NCBI GenBank assembly: GCA_023846275.1
Contig: CM043875.1
Coordinates: 22,386,593 to 22,450,592, forward strand
Direction: 5' to 3'
Origin: Vanilla planifolia
Taxonomy: Eukaryota; Streptophyta; Magnoliopsida; Asparagales; Orchidaceae
Length of the DNA stretch: 64,000 nucleotides
The notes under the pieces are model-generated. The model was not told where the DNA came from. It did not search any database and saw only the letters and a list, made by a program, of their open reading frames with translations. Position 1 is the stretch's first letter; every line of letters starts with the position of its first letter. The position numbers were made by a program, and so were the translations under genes. Positions 26,561 to 38,900 of this stretch are shown here, one piece after another.

Positions 26561-28820
26561 TCGAAATTAATGTTCAAGTAAACTTGACACCTCGAATTCT
26601 TTCTAAAGATATCCTCAACCTTGAGGATATTGCATTAGGCCAACTTAAGTTCCCGTCCTTTACAGAGTTCATAAATCTTAAAACTGTCCCATATCATCCC
26701 AACCCAATTAGTACAAGGTGTGAAATCTATTACAATATATAATTTATGACAACTAAATATTGGAATGTTTGATAAGACCACTTTTCATTAACATCACGAG
26801 TTATGTCAACATGATGTCTTGTGTTATGTATGTATAGTGCCTAGTTTGAGTGGACAACTATATTATTCATTTTATGTTAGAGTAAACTATTATAAATAAA
26901 ATCCTTCGTAAGTCTAATTTGAAAGCAAGGTTAAACCGTCATCAAATCCACATATTTATCTAAATCAACTCTCTAGGAAGTTTCCTTGATTGATGGAACT
27001 TATGGCTCTTAATGAGTAAATTTTTGTCATAACTGATGTCCTCTAGCAATCAATTGCTAACAATCCAACCTAAATTATTTTGAGACGATGAAACCATGGA
27101 ATCTTGACCAAAGTTGTTCATTTTTCTCACACAATTTCTATCATTTTCTTCACTTCTTTAATTTGTGCTTAAAGTGCTTGAATGAACCTTCGATTGGAGG
27201 CTTTTGTCGTTTTGAGTATAATTAATAATAGGTGTTTGCATTTATTTTTAGTTAACCCCACAATAAAAAATCCCTTACCCATGTGAGAAAACTTGAAATC
27301 ATATTTCTCAAACTTGGGAAGTCTTAATTTGTTATACTTAAATACATTTATAATAAATTAAGATCTTACACATGTTCTTTGTTGATTAAGATTAGCATAA
27401 AAGATTTTGGGTTTTAAATATTTTAAATTTTCAATTGATCATAATTGAAGTTATGCTTGCTTGTTTTTCCAAGTATTTATCCTATCTTTTGGTAAGTTTA
27501 GCTGGCCTTGGAGCAATTGTGCTTATTGGGTAGCCAGCCAACCGAAGGAAGGCGTTTAGCCTTATTCTTTATACACCTTTCTTTTTGCCTCTATATTCTC
27601 TTTCTTTTTCTTCCTTTATTCCACCATAAAACTTTAACCTTTTTTGTTCACTCTATTCCTTTTTTTATGCTCTCTATCAATTTTGTATCAGAACCCAACC
27701 TCATTATTTTTTAATTAACATTGTCAATGCTCTCTGACCACTTCATCTTCTTCCTTGTGATACTTTCTCAATATGTAAATTTTGGCCATATCTTTCTCAA
27801 AAAAACCATGTTGCCACCAACATCTTACACGATCCTTTCTTTTGCAGTAGATGAACCTATTGGCCTCCTTCCCTCATGCAACTCTATTGTCCCATTCTAT
27901 CCTCTTGCCATTGCCTATTCTAATGCCTCGCCATCCCTCTTGGCTTAGTTGATGATTTTTTTCATTGCTGCTAGCTTTGTTTTCATTTGGCCTTGTTCTT
28001 TTTACACTCCTTGTCTCCTATTTACTTGTGTCATGGGAAACGTTTTGGATCATTTGCTACTAAACATACCACTGGTTGATTACCTCCTCTCCATCCACTC
28101 ATAAAGCAAGCAATACTCCAAATTCATGCTGATTTCTCCACTGTAAGCAACCTTTGCTTCAACCTTCTCTCCTTGTATGCCACTATGTTGCCCCTTAACA
28201 ATCTGGTGATGCATCATTGACCACATCACTTTGAGAGATTTGTTAATCCTACTTTGTCTCATTTGAATATTTTTGAAAAATTGATAACTTTTTTTTAAAG
28301 TTGATGCATTTTCTTTGAGGAAATGTTAGACTTTTGCTTTTTGGTTCTTCTCTTAATCCCTTAACTTATGGAATATCTTGTATAATAAATTTGCTTGATA
28401 TGTCAGCCAACTATATTTTCTTATTGTAATGATATTGAGCTATTTGTATAAGACTATGATGATATCGAAAAATTTATTGCAAAAGTTATTTATGGTATAA
28501 AGTTATTTTTTTGTTCACTAAATTTAACATTTATTATTCTTTAAATTGATCTTTATTGTAGTTGTAAATCAATTTAATTTGTTTAGTCAAACTTTTTTGC
28601 AAGCTTGAAGCTAAGAATTAGTAATCCCAATCACAAAGGAATTAGATTAATTCCAAAGAAATGATTTCTAGAATTCTAATGATATACATAATGCAAAAAA
28701 CTAAATGGTGAGAATTTCATATTAGAGAATTTTTGTTATTTTATGGGATTATGCTTTTCTTAATGCTTAAGATCTTTTCATTTAAGAGATTTTTTTGAAA
28801 CTGCTAAAAAATATTTTAAA
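26561..28820. other. Unassigned stretch with small anonymous open frames
   Basis: Open frames at 26,518-26,742, 27,508-27,714, 27,721-27,948 and 28,080-28,262 (minus) are all under 80 residues and have no recognisable domain. The stretch 27,490-28,260 is less AT-rich than its flanks and may be a decayed element or captured gene piece, but I cannot identify it. Confidence 0.25.
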
Positions 28821-29526
28821 GGGAAAATTGTAATTAGGTTTCTCTAATTTTGTCCTTGTTGTAAGTTGGTCTTTTAAATATACAAAATAGATATGCAGGC
28901 CTTTTTTGATTGCTAATAGAGACAAATAGGTCCTTATTGTTTAGCCTATGTTATCAATTGCTTCATTCATCATCACATTGCAGGCCTCTATTTCTTATCC
29001 CATCGGTGGTAACCTACATCCCTAATTTCTCTTTTTTGTTGCGGACAAAGAGAAAAGTTGAAGAGGTGTGGTGCAAACAAAGTGCATATGAACTCTACCT
29101 TAATCAATTAGCTTCAATTCTCCTCTTTGCTTCACCAAACAGTTTAAAGAAGTGCGACATTATAATAAGTATGCTTGGAAACATATCTCAGTCTATAAGG
29201 TTGCAACTTTTTTCCGGGAATATTTATTGCAACATTGCTAATATTATTAAAGGTTGTAGGTTAGGTTATTGTCAGTGGTAGCCGCAAAGGAACAAGATTG
29301 TGGGGAATAGAAACTTAGGAGATTAACAAGGAGTATTTTTGTCATATTATTAATTAAATGCATGTTGAGATGCAAACCAATTAGAATTATTGTTAATTTT
29401 GACAATGGTTGGTTAGAATGACTTATAACAAAAATTAAATTATAGGAGCTTAAATGTTTATTTTTATACTACAGAGACCAACTTGTAAGAGAGACCAAAC
29501 TAGAGGAACTTAATTACAAAATATCC
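28821..29526. mobile_element. Mutator-like MITE with about 55-bp terminal inverted repeats
   Basis: The left end (gggaaaattgtaattaggtt, then tctctaattttgtccttg, then ttgtaagttggtctttt) matches the reverse complement of the right end (ggatattttgtaattaagtt, then cctctagtttggtctctc, then ttacaagttggtctctg). Flanks are tattttaaa (28,812-28,820) and aattttaaa (29,527-29,535), a 9-bp duplication with one difference. This TIR length and target-site size fit non-autonomous Mutator-like elements; an 8-bp hAT-type duplication is the alternative. The interior has no transposase. The 123-residue open frame inside (28,910-29,281) is not recognised. Confidence 0.75.
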
Positions 29527-29980
29527 AATTTTAAAAGATAAATATTTTTTGAAATATGATTTACAATATCACTATCATAAATATTAGTAGTTTTTAGGAG
29601 TTTTTGTAGGTATCATGTTTTAAAAAATAATTTCTTTGTTGTGGAAGTGTTGACTTATTTATTTTATGTAATTGCCATCTAAGTTCATAAGTCATACCAA
29701 AATTCTTGGGAGATAATGCCTTAAAATTATTGGAACAAACTAGATGGACTTAATTATAACATTTAAATGAAAAGCTATTTTTTCAAGTGCAGCTTAATAA
29801 TATCACTATCATAAATAATAGTAGTTTTAAGCATTTTCATAATCAAGTTATAAAAAGATAGTTTTGTGGATATAAAAGTAAGTGTTGTCTTATTTATTTT
29901 ATGTAATTGTAATCTAAATGTATTTGTACCCAAGTTCTTAAAAGGATACTGCCTTGTAGAACTTGTGACCCATCAATTAG
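29490..29980. repeat. 240-bp tandem duplication covering the MITE right end
   Basis: caaactagaggaacttaatt at 29,497 recurs as caaactagatggacttaatt at 29,737. Further on, atatcactatcataaat, agtagttttta and gacttatttattttatgtaa also recur about 240 bp apart. The unit contains the MITE terminus plus its right flank, so it duplicated after the insertion. Confidence 0.8.
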
Positions 29981-30329
29981 TGATTATTTGTGTTTTTTGA
30001 TTAAAATCAATGAATGATCAAGGAGTAGAACCACACTCCCAAACTGCTCAAACCAATAAAGCCTGTTTCTTTCTTCGTTGGTTAGCCAATTTCTTGATAA
30101 TCAAAATAGAAAAAGCCATTGATGATTCACTTCAGGTTTTTGTACTATTTGTGAATTTAGTGGATTGCAAGTTAATCGATTGAGTTTGACATAATAATCT
30201 GAAGGTCATCTTCTTCTCCATGCACTTTTGGAGAAACTTGAATTCTAGTGTTTGTTTCCATGTGCCATGAATGTCTATTCACTTAAAATACTTTAGTGGA
30301 GAACTTGGACCATGATCTTCTTTATGGTA
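29981..30329. other. Unassigned spacer
   Basis: Nothing recognisable; possibly upstream remains of the LINE scrap that follows. Confidence 0.2.
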
Positions 30330-30727
30330 CGGTTTACTTACATCGATGGGATCCCTCCCTCATAAGTTGAATCACCATGAACTTTGATGGTTCCTGATGA
30401 TATTTTTGTTTGTAGTGTTGTCATCTAGAGACATTGTGGTGCTGTTATTGTTGTTATTGATCTTTGTATTGCTATCATGACTGTTGGTGTTGTTGAGCTT
30501 GCAATAACTTTATTTCTTGTGTAGTTGATTGCCTCTAGGTTGTTTTGGGCCTAAGTGTCATTATGGAGGAAGAATCTATTACAATGATTGATTGCTTATT
30601 TTATATTTGTATTTATGATCCCATGTTTCTATCGATTTGTTTGCACATATCCATTGTCTTTTCTTTCTTGGGTGTTGTGTTTCGAGGTATCTATAAGTCG
30701 GCCAATCGTGCAACCAATTTTGTGTAG
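30330..30727 (+). mobile_element. Possible LINE RNase H tail
   Basis: At 30,387 a frame reads ITMNFDGS, like the KxNFDGS start of a LINE RNase H domain. At 30,690 another reads YKSANRATNFV before a stop, like the REANRAADFLA end of that domain. The middle is scrambled by stops, so this is a weak call based on two short motifs at the right distance. Confidence 0.35.
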
Positions 30728-32936
30728 TTCTTATTTTGAATCTTTTGAGTTGTAGGAATATCCCTTTGAGTTGTTTTTGGTATGATCTTACATAAAATTC
30801 ATGATTATTCTTAGGAGGGTATTGAGATGAATAATTTCACATCAAAAATAAAAAAAAATTATAATCTTAAGAATGATGTCCTTAATTTTTAAGGTGTATT
30901 TTGTGAAACAAAAGAATGAGTTTATTATGGGATGACAAATGAGTTGCGTTTTGACTATAGTATGTGAACAATTTTGATTTAGGTCATCCCTGAAGAAAGA
31001 TCGGTAAAACTATTATAGGTAGTGAGTGCACTTTTAAGGGATACACTTTAAATGGATTTGTATAATATATGTTTAGTTTTATTGATTGTTTATATAAATA
31101 TTTCCAAGAAAACTAGGAAGAGTGGCAACCAATAGGTAGAGTTTATGTGAAAACATCTAGTAGAGTTTATTGACATGGTATGAGTTTTGGCATATTATTG
31201 AATTGATTTTTTTAAGAAAACATTCTAGTAGAGGCATTGCAAGAGAAACTAAAGAATGACAAGTGCGGATTACTGCCAAAGAGAAGTTGAATCGAGAGCA
31301 AGTTATTAGTGATAAAATTATTGGGAGAAAAGAATAAATCAAAACTAAATTATAGAAAAAATTGAAACAATAAGAATTGTAAAACTATTGTTGAAAAAAT
31401 AATTCTTTTATTTTGAAATTAAGGTTATTATAGTATTTTAAGATTTTGATTGTAATGTTTTTCACATGGATTATTTTAATGAACGAATGATCAAAGAAAA
31501 GTTGTTTGAGAACTGGTTGGTAGATATTTTGAGGTGATTAGATGGATTGATTGAAAGCTCGAATAATTCAATTTGCTCACGTTGCTTTAGGTCTTGTCAA
31601 AGTTATGGTCTCATCTTTAATCGGTTAGTACATTAAATTCATGAAAGCATCAATTAAAGGAAAATTCTTAGAAATTAAGGAAAAATCTATAAATTATTTA
31701 CCAAGAATTGTATGTGTAAATATAAATGTGTATGTGTGTATATATATGTAAATATTTACATGAACACACATCTATATATATGATTGATGAATTTGATGTT
31801 ATCTTAATATTTAGAGAACTTGAATGAGAGTAGATATTCATTAGTATTGAAATAAGCGGATTTCAGTTTAACATGACTTCAATATATGTTGTATTTAATA
31901 TGAGTGGCTTTTAAATATGTGAATTTGATCGAAAGTCATAACGATTATATGATAACAATGTGGTATTACTAAACATGAAAAAATTAGAACGTGATGGTGA
32001 ATTCAAAGTTGAGAAGTATTCCTTTATGTGAAGATTTTCAAGTTAACATGATTCGTTTTGTTATAATTAAACCTTAACCCCTTGACTTTCTTCTACATTC
32101 AACCCTTCAATTTTTCTTGTTTTCATCTTTGACTAATATTCATTTCTCTACACCAAAATGCTAACCTCTTGCAATTACCATTTTGAAGTTTAGCTTTGGT
32201 GCTTCTTTCTTCTATTATGCTTTTTAATTATTTTTATCATGGTTTTTAAGAACTATATTTTTTAGCTCTTTTATGGTTTCGTTTTTTATATCCCAACTAT
32301 TTTCACTTTTTTTATTTTTTTATTATGAGACTCAATTTTGATGATTTTTTGACATGTATTTTAATGGGTCAATGATGATATTTGTTTGTGATGCTTTTGA
32401 AATCTAATAATACCTTTATTGTTAAAATTTAATGAGTTTCATTGGTGATGTCCAAAAGTGTGCATTATAAAAATGTATGGGATACGAAGTAAAGTATGTA
32501 CATGAGTATTGATTTTCCTCTATTTTGTGCCAAAATGTGGTTAGCTAAAATAATAAAGTAATGATTGAATTGTGCTAATAATAAAATAATTTTTTACAAT
32601 GAGTTTTAAGATATCACACATTTGTTTTAGTTTGCTAAAAATTTATAAATGCTTCCAAAAAAATAAAAATTTTCTAAAAAAATATGAATTAAAACCAGTA
32701 AATCCACATATTAAAATGCATGATGGATATATTTTGTCTAGGCACATTAGTGTTTTTAATATGTTTTCAAAAATGTCATCTGTAAAACCTAATTTTTCAT
32801 CTCCAAATCTCTCAGTTGTTATCCCAAAATTTCTTTCCCTTAAATCCTAGATCTTATTCCTTTGTCCTTCAATTATAATCTTGAGTCCTTAAATCCTAAA
32901 TTTCTATATCTTAAACACCTATTACATTTTTCATAT
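30728..32936. other. AT-rich, gene-free stretch
   Basis: Open frames at 31,157-31,342 (minus) and 32,599-32,850 have no recognisable domain. There is a short tgtgtatgtgtgtatatat run at 31,720-31,750. I see no TIRs or coding signal. Confidence 0.3.
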
Positions 32937-33258
32937 TGTCATGCCTTGTTTATCATCACTTGTATTATCATCTAATTGATAGCCAATCAGAGTATTAGTA
33001 GCTAAAAGTGAGGACATAAACTATTATAGATGGGGGTGAAGAAATAATAAACATATTTTACTTTGATAATAAATCAATATTTTCAGTCTCCTAACTCCAT
33101 GGAGGTGTACTACAGCAGCGATCAACATAGATCTATGGCCCACTTACTCCTACTTTTGGGTGAAAACTCATTGATCCTCTCGTGAGGATGAGATGAAGTT
33201 TGAGCCTAGGTTCGAAGCTGTCAACAACTCCTATCGTTTCCAATAAAAGCTTTTCACA

Positions 33259-33716
33259 GCGAAATAAAATGTATACATACACGTTCTATAATATCCTCAG
33301 AAACATGATAACAAAATAAAATCAATATGTATAAGATCACTCACATATCTCACATGCCACTGTAGGTATCTTCTCTATGTGGATCTGTGGTATGTCCTGT
33401 AATGTAAGTGTGAGCATAAAATGCATAGTAGATAAATTCGACATGAATAAATAACAAAGGTATGATAAACATAATATTAAAGTACTCGCAGCAAAATAAA
33501 ATATATGCATATATGTTTTGTAGTATCCTTAGAAACATGATAACAAAATAAAATCAATATGTACAAAATCGCTCATACATCTCATATACTACTTTAGGCA
33601 TCCTCTCTATGTGGATCTATGATATTCTGTAATGTAAAGGTGAGCATAAAATGTCTAGTAGGTAAATTTAATATGAATAAATAACAAATGTATCATAAAC
33701 ATAATATCAAAAGTGA
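33259..33716. repeat. About 232-bp tandem duplication in the LTR
   Basis: gaaacatgataacaaaataa, then atcaatatgta, then ctctctatgtggatct, then gtgagcataaaatg and acaaaggtatgataaacata-type text occur twice in the same order, starting at 33,259 and 33,491. Confidence 0.9.
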
Positions 33717-34039
33717 TAATATGATATCAATAAGGTATATAAAAAATGTTCAACCTATAAAATATGAATAACAACATGCTGAATACATCAAATATGCACA
33801 CATATTTTTGTTCTTTTATTTCATGTTAATTCTCTTCTTTTTTTATTCCTTTTATTTTTTATATTTCTTTTATTTTTTTATATTTGAAACTTAGATGATT
33901 CCCTTAAGACTATCCCCTATCCTAATCACGTCTCGTCTCATATATGGTATCTCATAATCTCTAGATCTCTGTCTGTAAGCATGGCTGGTTAGTCATATAT
34001 ATCGCTTATTATCTTCGTCCCTCATCCTTGCATTAAGTG

Positions 34040-34230
34040 CAAGCGGTATCGGAGGAGGTCTCTTATGCTATCTCATCTTATAGTCCGGTATCAAACCAGT
34101 GCTTATAATGTCAAGCATCCTCTGCTGGTACTCATTACATCTCATAGAATATTACAGCTCGGTATTAAACCAGTGCCTATGATGCCTAGTATCCTGTGTT
34201 GGTGTTCATCATATCTCATAGAATCATGGG
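34040..34230 (-). repeat. About 74-bp tandem array in the LTR
   Basis: ccggtatcaaaccagtgct at 34,085 recurs as tcggtattaaaccagtgcc at 34,159, with tctcatagaat heads. A partial earlier unit (cggtatcgg) lies at 34,044. It occupies the same place in the LTR as the 71-bp array of the intronic solo LTR. Confidence 0.8.
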
Positions 34231-35222
34231 AGTAAGTCTAAAAATTTTTTTTTTTTCTATTTTCATTTTTTTATCAGGATATTTAATTTTATTATTTTTA
34301 TCTCACATCACACATGTCATATATTTATCTTTTATTCTCTTTTTAAAGTATATTATAATATTAAATTATGTAATTTATGCATTATGAATATCATGTCATT
34401 TAATTTAAATCATACTTTTATCACTAATTAGTAAATTCACTTTTGTTCTAGATAATCTCTTAATTTTTTTTCCTTTCTACAAAGAAATTTGTAATTTATC
34501 GAGATCTATTCTTACAGTTATATATATCAACATCAATTAGATATTAGAATTAAACTCATCTCAATAAAACTTCTTGTTTCTAATTATAGAAGCTTTTTTC
34601 TCTTGACTTACTACTTTCAAGGCAATATTTCTTCTGCATAAAAAGAGTTTATTAATTTGCTTTATTAGAAATAAATTGCTATAGCTATATTGCAACATTT
34701 GTTGTCATTTTTGTTTTATTTTATTTTTCCTGCAATAGTTGTTGCAAGACTTTCCTTCTCTAAATTTTTTTATATGCAACAATCCCCTTTGTTATTTTTC
34801 TTGGTTTTCCCTTTTTTTAGGATTCCTCCCTCTCATCAGCTAATTGCAAAATGGCATCGCATGCTTGCGGTAACCTAAAAATCTTGAAATAACACATGCC
34901 AATAGAAAAATTGAAAAACCAAAAGAAAAATTTCTCTTTTGATTCTCCCTCTTCTGTGTCTTCAATCGAGGCCACGACATACATATTTTCCTTTCTCCGG
35001 TGACGGGAGACCGTGCGGCTTGCTCGATTAGGGTTCTGCTCGAGTATTGCCGCAAAACTCCTTTTCCTTTGTATTCGCTCTCTCGATTGTTGCCTCTACG
35101 CTTCTCGACTACCGTCCAGCGACTGGATCTTCCCGATTCGCCTCGCAGATTTTCGTCTCTAGTTGTGTCGGTGGAGGTTGTGGGGAAATATCGTGGGTGT
35201 TAGTGTTTCGGGATATTTATCA

Positions 35223-36750
35223 TCCCAATTTTTCTTATTTTTTAATATTTTATTATTTCAATATTATTTTTCAATAACTTCAAAAATCATTTAAAAATTA
35301 ACGAGAGTTCAAAAAATTATACGACAAGGGTCAAAATTTGTCGCTAAATTTGTTCTATTCATATTCATATTTCGATTTCAACTGTTGGTAATTATTCTAC
35401 CAAATGCAAAAAAACTTGTACGTTTCCATGTTTACGACAATGAGTTTTTACAATAATAATCCCCTTAACTCCTAAATGTCGACAATGTTTAATCTATGAC
35501 CCTTAAATTTTGTATTGAAAGCCCTAATTTTTAAATCGTGAATATCATAATTTCTCATTGAAAGTCCTATGTTGTGAATCCTTAAATATTATAATCCCAA
35601 ATTTTAAAACTATGATTCTTAGTTTTTATTCTATGATTATTATAAAAGGGGATAACATTGGTATTGAATTTATGTTGAATTTTTCAATGTTAATGATAAA
35701 CTTTTATCAAATTTAATAATTTCTTGAAGCTATTGCCATATAGGAATTGGGGTTAAAAGTTAAGAATTTAGTTATTTTTTTATAGAATAAATATTCTTAG
35801 TGCATGCTTTGGTATCCATGAATTATTATTTTCTTATATACAATCTCTAGTAATATTAATAATGATATTATATGTTGGCGTTGAGAAAATTATTCTATTT
35901 CTTTAAATATTATTTTTCTGACAAAAGTATTCAAAAAAAAAAATCTAAATTGTTGGAACATATTGTCCATTATAAAGATTAGAAGGTTTTGTGTGAAAGT
36001 TTAACCATTTATTGTTTTTTATCATTTGTATTTCTAGAATTTAAGTAATTAATTATCTTTTACAAATTTGAATGGTATTTGTATTTTTGGAATTAGTTTA
36101 ATTCCTTTCATAATCAAGTTTGTTATATCTTAACTTTTGATTGATAGAGGATTGTGTTGAATAAAAAAGATACATGCGTATTTCTTAGACAATCATTTTA
36201 ACATATTAAACATAAGAAATGGTAAATTTAGTTAAAAGAATACGCCATCCTTTGAATGCTTCTTTCAAAATATTTGCGTTATTTAATTTGTAATTTAAAT
36301 TTATGATTTTATGATGATATAAGATTTTATAATTATTTGAACAATATTTTAAAAATTATGATTATTTTGTTTTGCACAATGAATTCATGATAAATTTATA
36401 TCTCAACAATGTGTAACTACATTGTTTTTTTCCCTTTAACCTATAGTTTTGTATTGCTTTTCGATCCATTCACAGCTTTTCTCTAGCTTGACTTGATTTG
36501 CATCTTCCTCTACAATGTTTTTGCCTTGGTCGCCTTCCTTCTTATGGCATTTCTTGCATCTTCCTCTCACAATGGCCTCTCAAGTGGCAAAGTTTTTGTC
36601 CTCTTATGAGAGCCTCTCAAGTGGTGGGGTCCTTCAGGTTGATGTCATTTTATTGTTTTTTGCTTTCTTTAGTTCTTTGATCCACTTTTCTCTTCAACTA
36701 GTGTTTGTTACCATTGTTAAATGCTTTTCAAGCATTTTGTTCATCGAGAT
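35223..36750. other. AT-rich, gene-free stretch
   Basis: No coding signal. At 36,500-36,640 short phrases repeat (gcatcttcctct at 36,498 and 36,558; ctctcaagtgg at 36,576 and 36,613), giving a locally less AT-rich patch with overlapping small frames. Its origin is unknown. Confidence 0.25.
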
Positions 36751-37774
36751 TGTAATGTAAAATATGTTAAAAGTGACTTGAAAATAAAATATTCTTAAAT
36801 ATAGAAATAAATATATTAGCAGATAAAATTTGTCGATACTAGTCCAATAACGTATGTTTTGTCTCGATCAGAATTCATTTGAAATTATTATAAATTATTT
36901 AAGTTACGGATTAAATAAGAAATAAAAATATTTAAATTATATATAATAATATTTATTAATAATTTCCAACATATAACCCGATCTTGGTTCTGCATGGGAT
37001 CTTTCTCATAGCAAGTGCATGAAACCCCTAGCCTCTTTGCCATCAATTCCTTGATGGGATCATCGTGGAGAGAGAGAACGAAGCGAGGCGGTGGTAGGTG
37101 ACGTCTTTCGATAAGGTTATTGTTTATGTTCTTGAAGATATTAAAAATCTTATTTCATGCCTATGCTTTCAATTCTTTGTTCCGACATGGATCCGAAGTT
37201 CTTGTACCTTAAGGTATTGTTTGACAACAGTTTGGATTAGGTTTGTTGGGGTTAGTTTATCTCTATTATTCCTATCGTATTGAGATTAATGAATAAAATG
37301 TTGTTTGATTGTTGTCAATAGTTAAATTTGGTTAAAATATTTTTGTTTTTGGTTGTTATTTTAGATTAGATTGTGTTAAAATGAATTCATGTTTATTATT
37401 ATTATATATATATATGTTAGATTTAAGCTAAATTGATTATTTTTATAATTAATTTAATTTTATGTCAATATTTAATTTGTTCTCACTCTCATTTATTTTG
37501 GTAAACATGTAGTAAACAAAATGGGTGCGCTTGCAAATTGGACTTTAATTTCATTTATAAAGAATCTATTCTTCAAATTTTATTTTTATTAAATATTTTT
37601 AATTAATTTTTCTTGCATAAAATTATTTTTTCAATTTTTTTCAACAAATCAAAATTCCAAATCCTATTTCTAGATTTACAATATGCATGAAAAAAGTATT
37701 ATAAAAAAGTTTTATATTAAAATATTAAGAAAAAATATTTAAATAAAAATAAAACTTGAAAAGAATTTTTTTTT

Positions 37775-38060
37775 TTGCAGTGTTTGGAAATTTGTTTTCG
37801 GGACATGGTAAGCCACAACACATACACCCTCTCCATCGCCTGTGGCAGTCCTGTTTGCATTGCCAACGTCCTCAACTACTGCAAAGCATCACCTAGGGAG
37901 GCTCCCCTTAACTACTATTGCTGTTCACAAGGTCTATCAGCCTCCAATTGGCAGGGGCAATAGCGACAACTTCTTTGATGCTGACATCCTCGGCACCTTC
38001 AAAGCCATCATCAAGTACAACGTCGACATCCTCTCCATCTCCCTCTGTGGGAGAGAAAAA
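37775..38060 (+). pseudogene. Subtilisin-like protease (SBT) fragment
   Basis: Two overlapping frames give adjoining pieces of the catalytic-His region of a plant subtilase. The first reads RDMVSHNTYTLSIACGSPV, corresponding to the family pattern RDxxGHGTHTLSTAxGSxV; the catalytic His is kept but Gly and the second His are changed. Near 37,900 the reading shifts by one frame to AVHKVYQPPI, then FFDADILGTFKAI, then VDILSISLCG, corresponding to AxYKVC, FDADILAAFDAAI and VDVLSxSLGG. The fragment begins right after a T-run and gcag, which looks like an intact splice acceptor, so it may be one exon of an intron-containing subtilase. The Asp and Ser active-site regions are absent. Dead copy, probably captured by or inserted into element C. 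Confidence 0.75.
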
Positions 38061-38291
38061 CTATGTTTGAGTTGCTTTGCAAGGGAAAATTGCTTATATG
38101 GGGGTGGGGATGGGTTAGGGTTAGCGAGGATAAAACATTGCGTAGAGTTTACTTTTTAATCAACCATCCTGATTTTGTGTTAATTGTTTGACACTTGGGT
38201 TAAATATCCTTAACCCAGCAGTGGTAAATGGCCGCTAATCAAGTTTTCACCTTGCTGTTAGGTTGGTTGAAGTGTTGGAGTTTCTCGAGAA

Positions 38292-38566
38292 ATTAGGATA
38301 CGTCGAGAGAAAGAGAAGGGTAGAATCAATGGTTCTCAGAAGAAAGAAGAGATAGGAAGAGGGAAACTATGGAGTGAGGTTGGGAGTGAGAGAAAGAAGA
38401 AAAGAGTGGAAAGAGAGAAAAAAAGAATGGTGTGGAAAGAAGTGAGAAAAGAAAAGAGGAGAGAGAAAGAAGAAAAGTGATGAGGGAAAAAAGAGAGGAA
38501 GAAAACAAGAGGAGAGAGAAAGAGAAAAAAGAGGAAAGAAGAGAAAGGGAAACTGAGAAGCAACAT
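38292..38566. repeat. Purine-rich (GA) tract
   Basis: The plus strand is nearly all G and A for about 270 bp (gagagaaagaagaaaag-type text). The Ser/Phe/Leu open frames on the minus strand are artefacts of this composition. Confidence 0.9.
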
Positions 38567-38900
38567 CCAAAATAGAAATTGGTTGATTTTGATGAAGTTG
38601 GCAACTATTCTTGGTAACTAAGGCACTAAAATTGAGGAGATTGGATTATAAATTGCATCTTAAGGTGGGTGAACTCGATTTGGTATGACACCATTATGTT
38701 ATAAGAATTTCTAAATTGGACATGTGAAGCTATTGTATGTAATAGATAGATTTTGCATGATTTTATTTAGTATGCTATTATGGACATATCATTTATAGAA
38801 ACGAATGATGGTTGTTGATTAATGTAAGGGCATGAATATTTGAATTATATGTAATGCTTCTTAATAATTGTGTTATAAATAATTTATTATTATATTTGTA

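Larger units (their letters stand above)
32937..35222 (-). mobile_element. Minus-strand LTR homologous to the solo LTR in intron 4
   Basis: It starts tgtcatgcc on the plus strand, matching the reverse complement of the solo LTR 3' end (tgtcacgcc). Homology continues at 32,990-33,060 (atcagagtatt, gtgaggaca, gggggtgaagaaa), at 33,380-33,410 (gtggtatgtcctgtaatgta versus gtggcatgtcctgtaatgta), and at 33,930-33,990 (tctctagatctctg, catggctgg). A GC-rich leader lies at 34,975-35,175 and the right end reads ggatatttatca, close to ggatattaca. Length is 2286 bp against 2074 bp. No matching 5-bp flanks are visible (catat versus tccca). Short open frames inside are not genes. Confidence 0.7.

Noticed and set aside
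28910-29281. 123-residue frame
   Set aside because: It lies inside the Mutator-like MITE and shows no transposase or other motif.
33180-33230. Possible tRNA T-arm (aggttcgaagc)
   Set aside because: No acceptor stem, D-arm or anticodon arm at the right spacing.
32937-35222. Target-site duplication for the minus-strand LTR
   Set aside because: Flanks catat and tccca do not match; no alternative within a few bases gives a convincing pair.
38326-38604. Minus-strand Ser/Phe/Leu-rich frames of up to 92 residues
   Set aside because: Artefacts of the purine-rich tract; three overlapping frames show the same composition.
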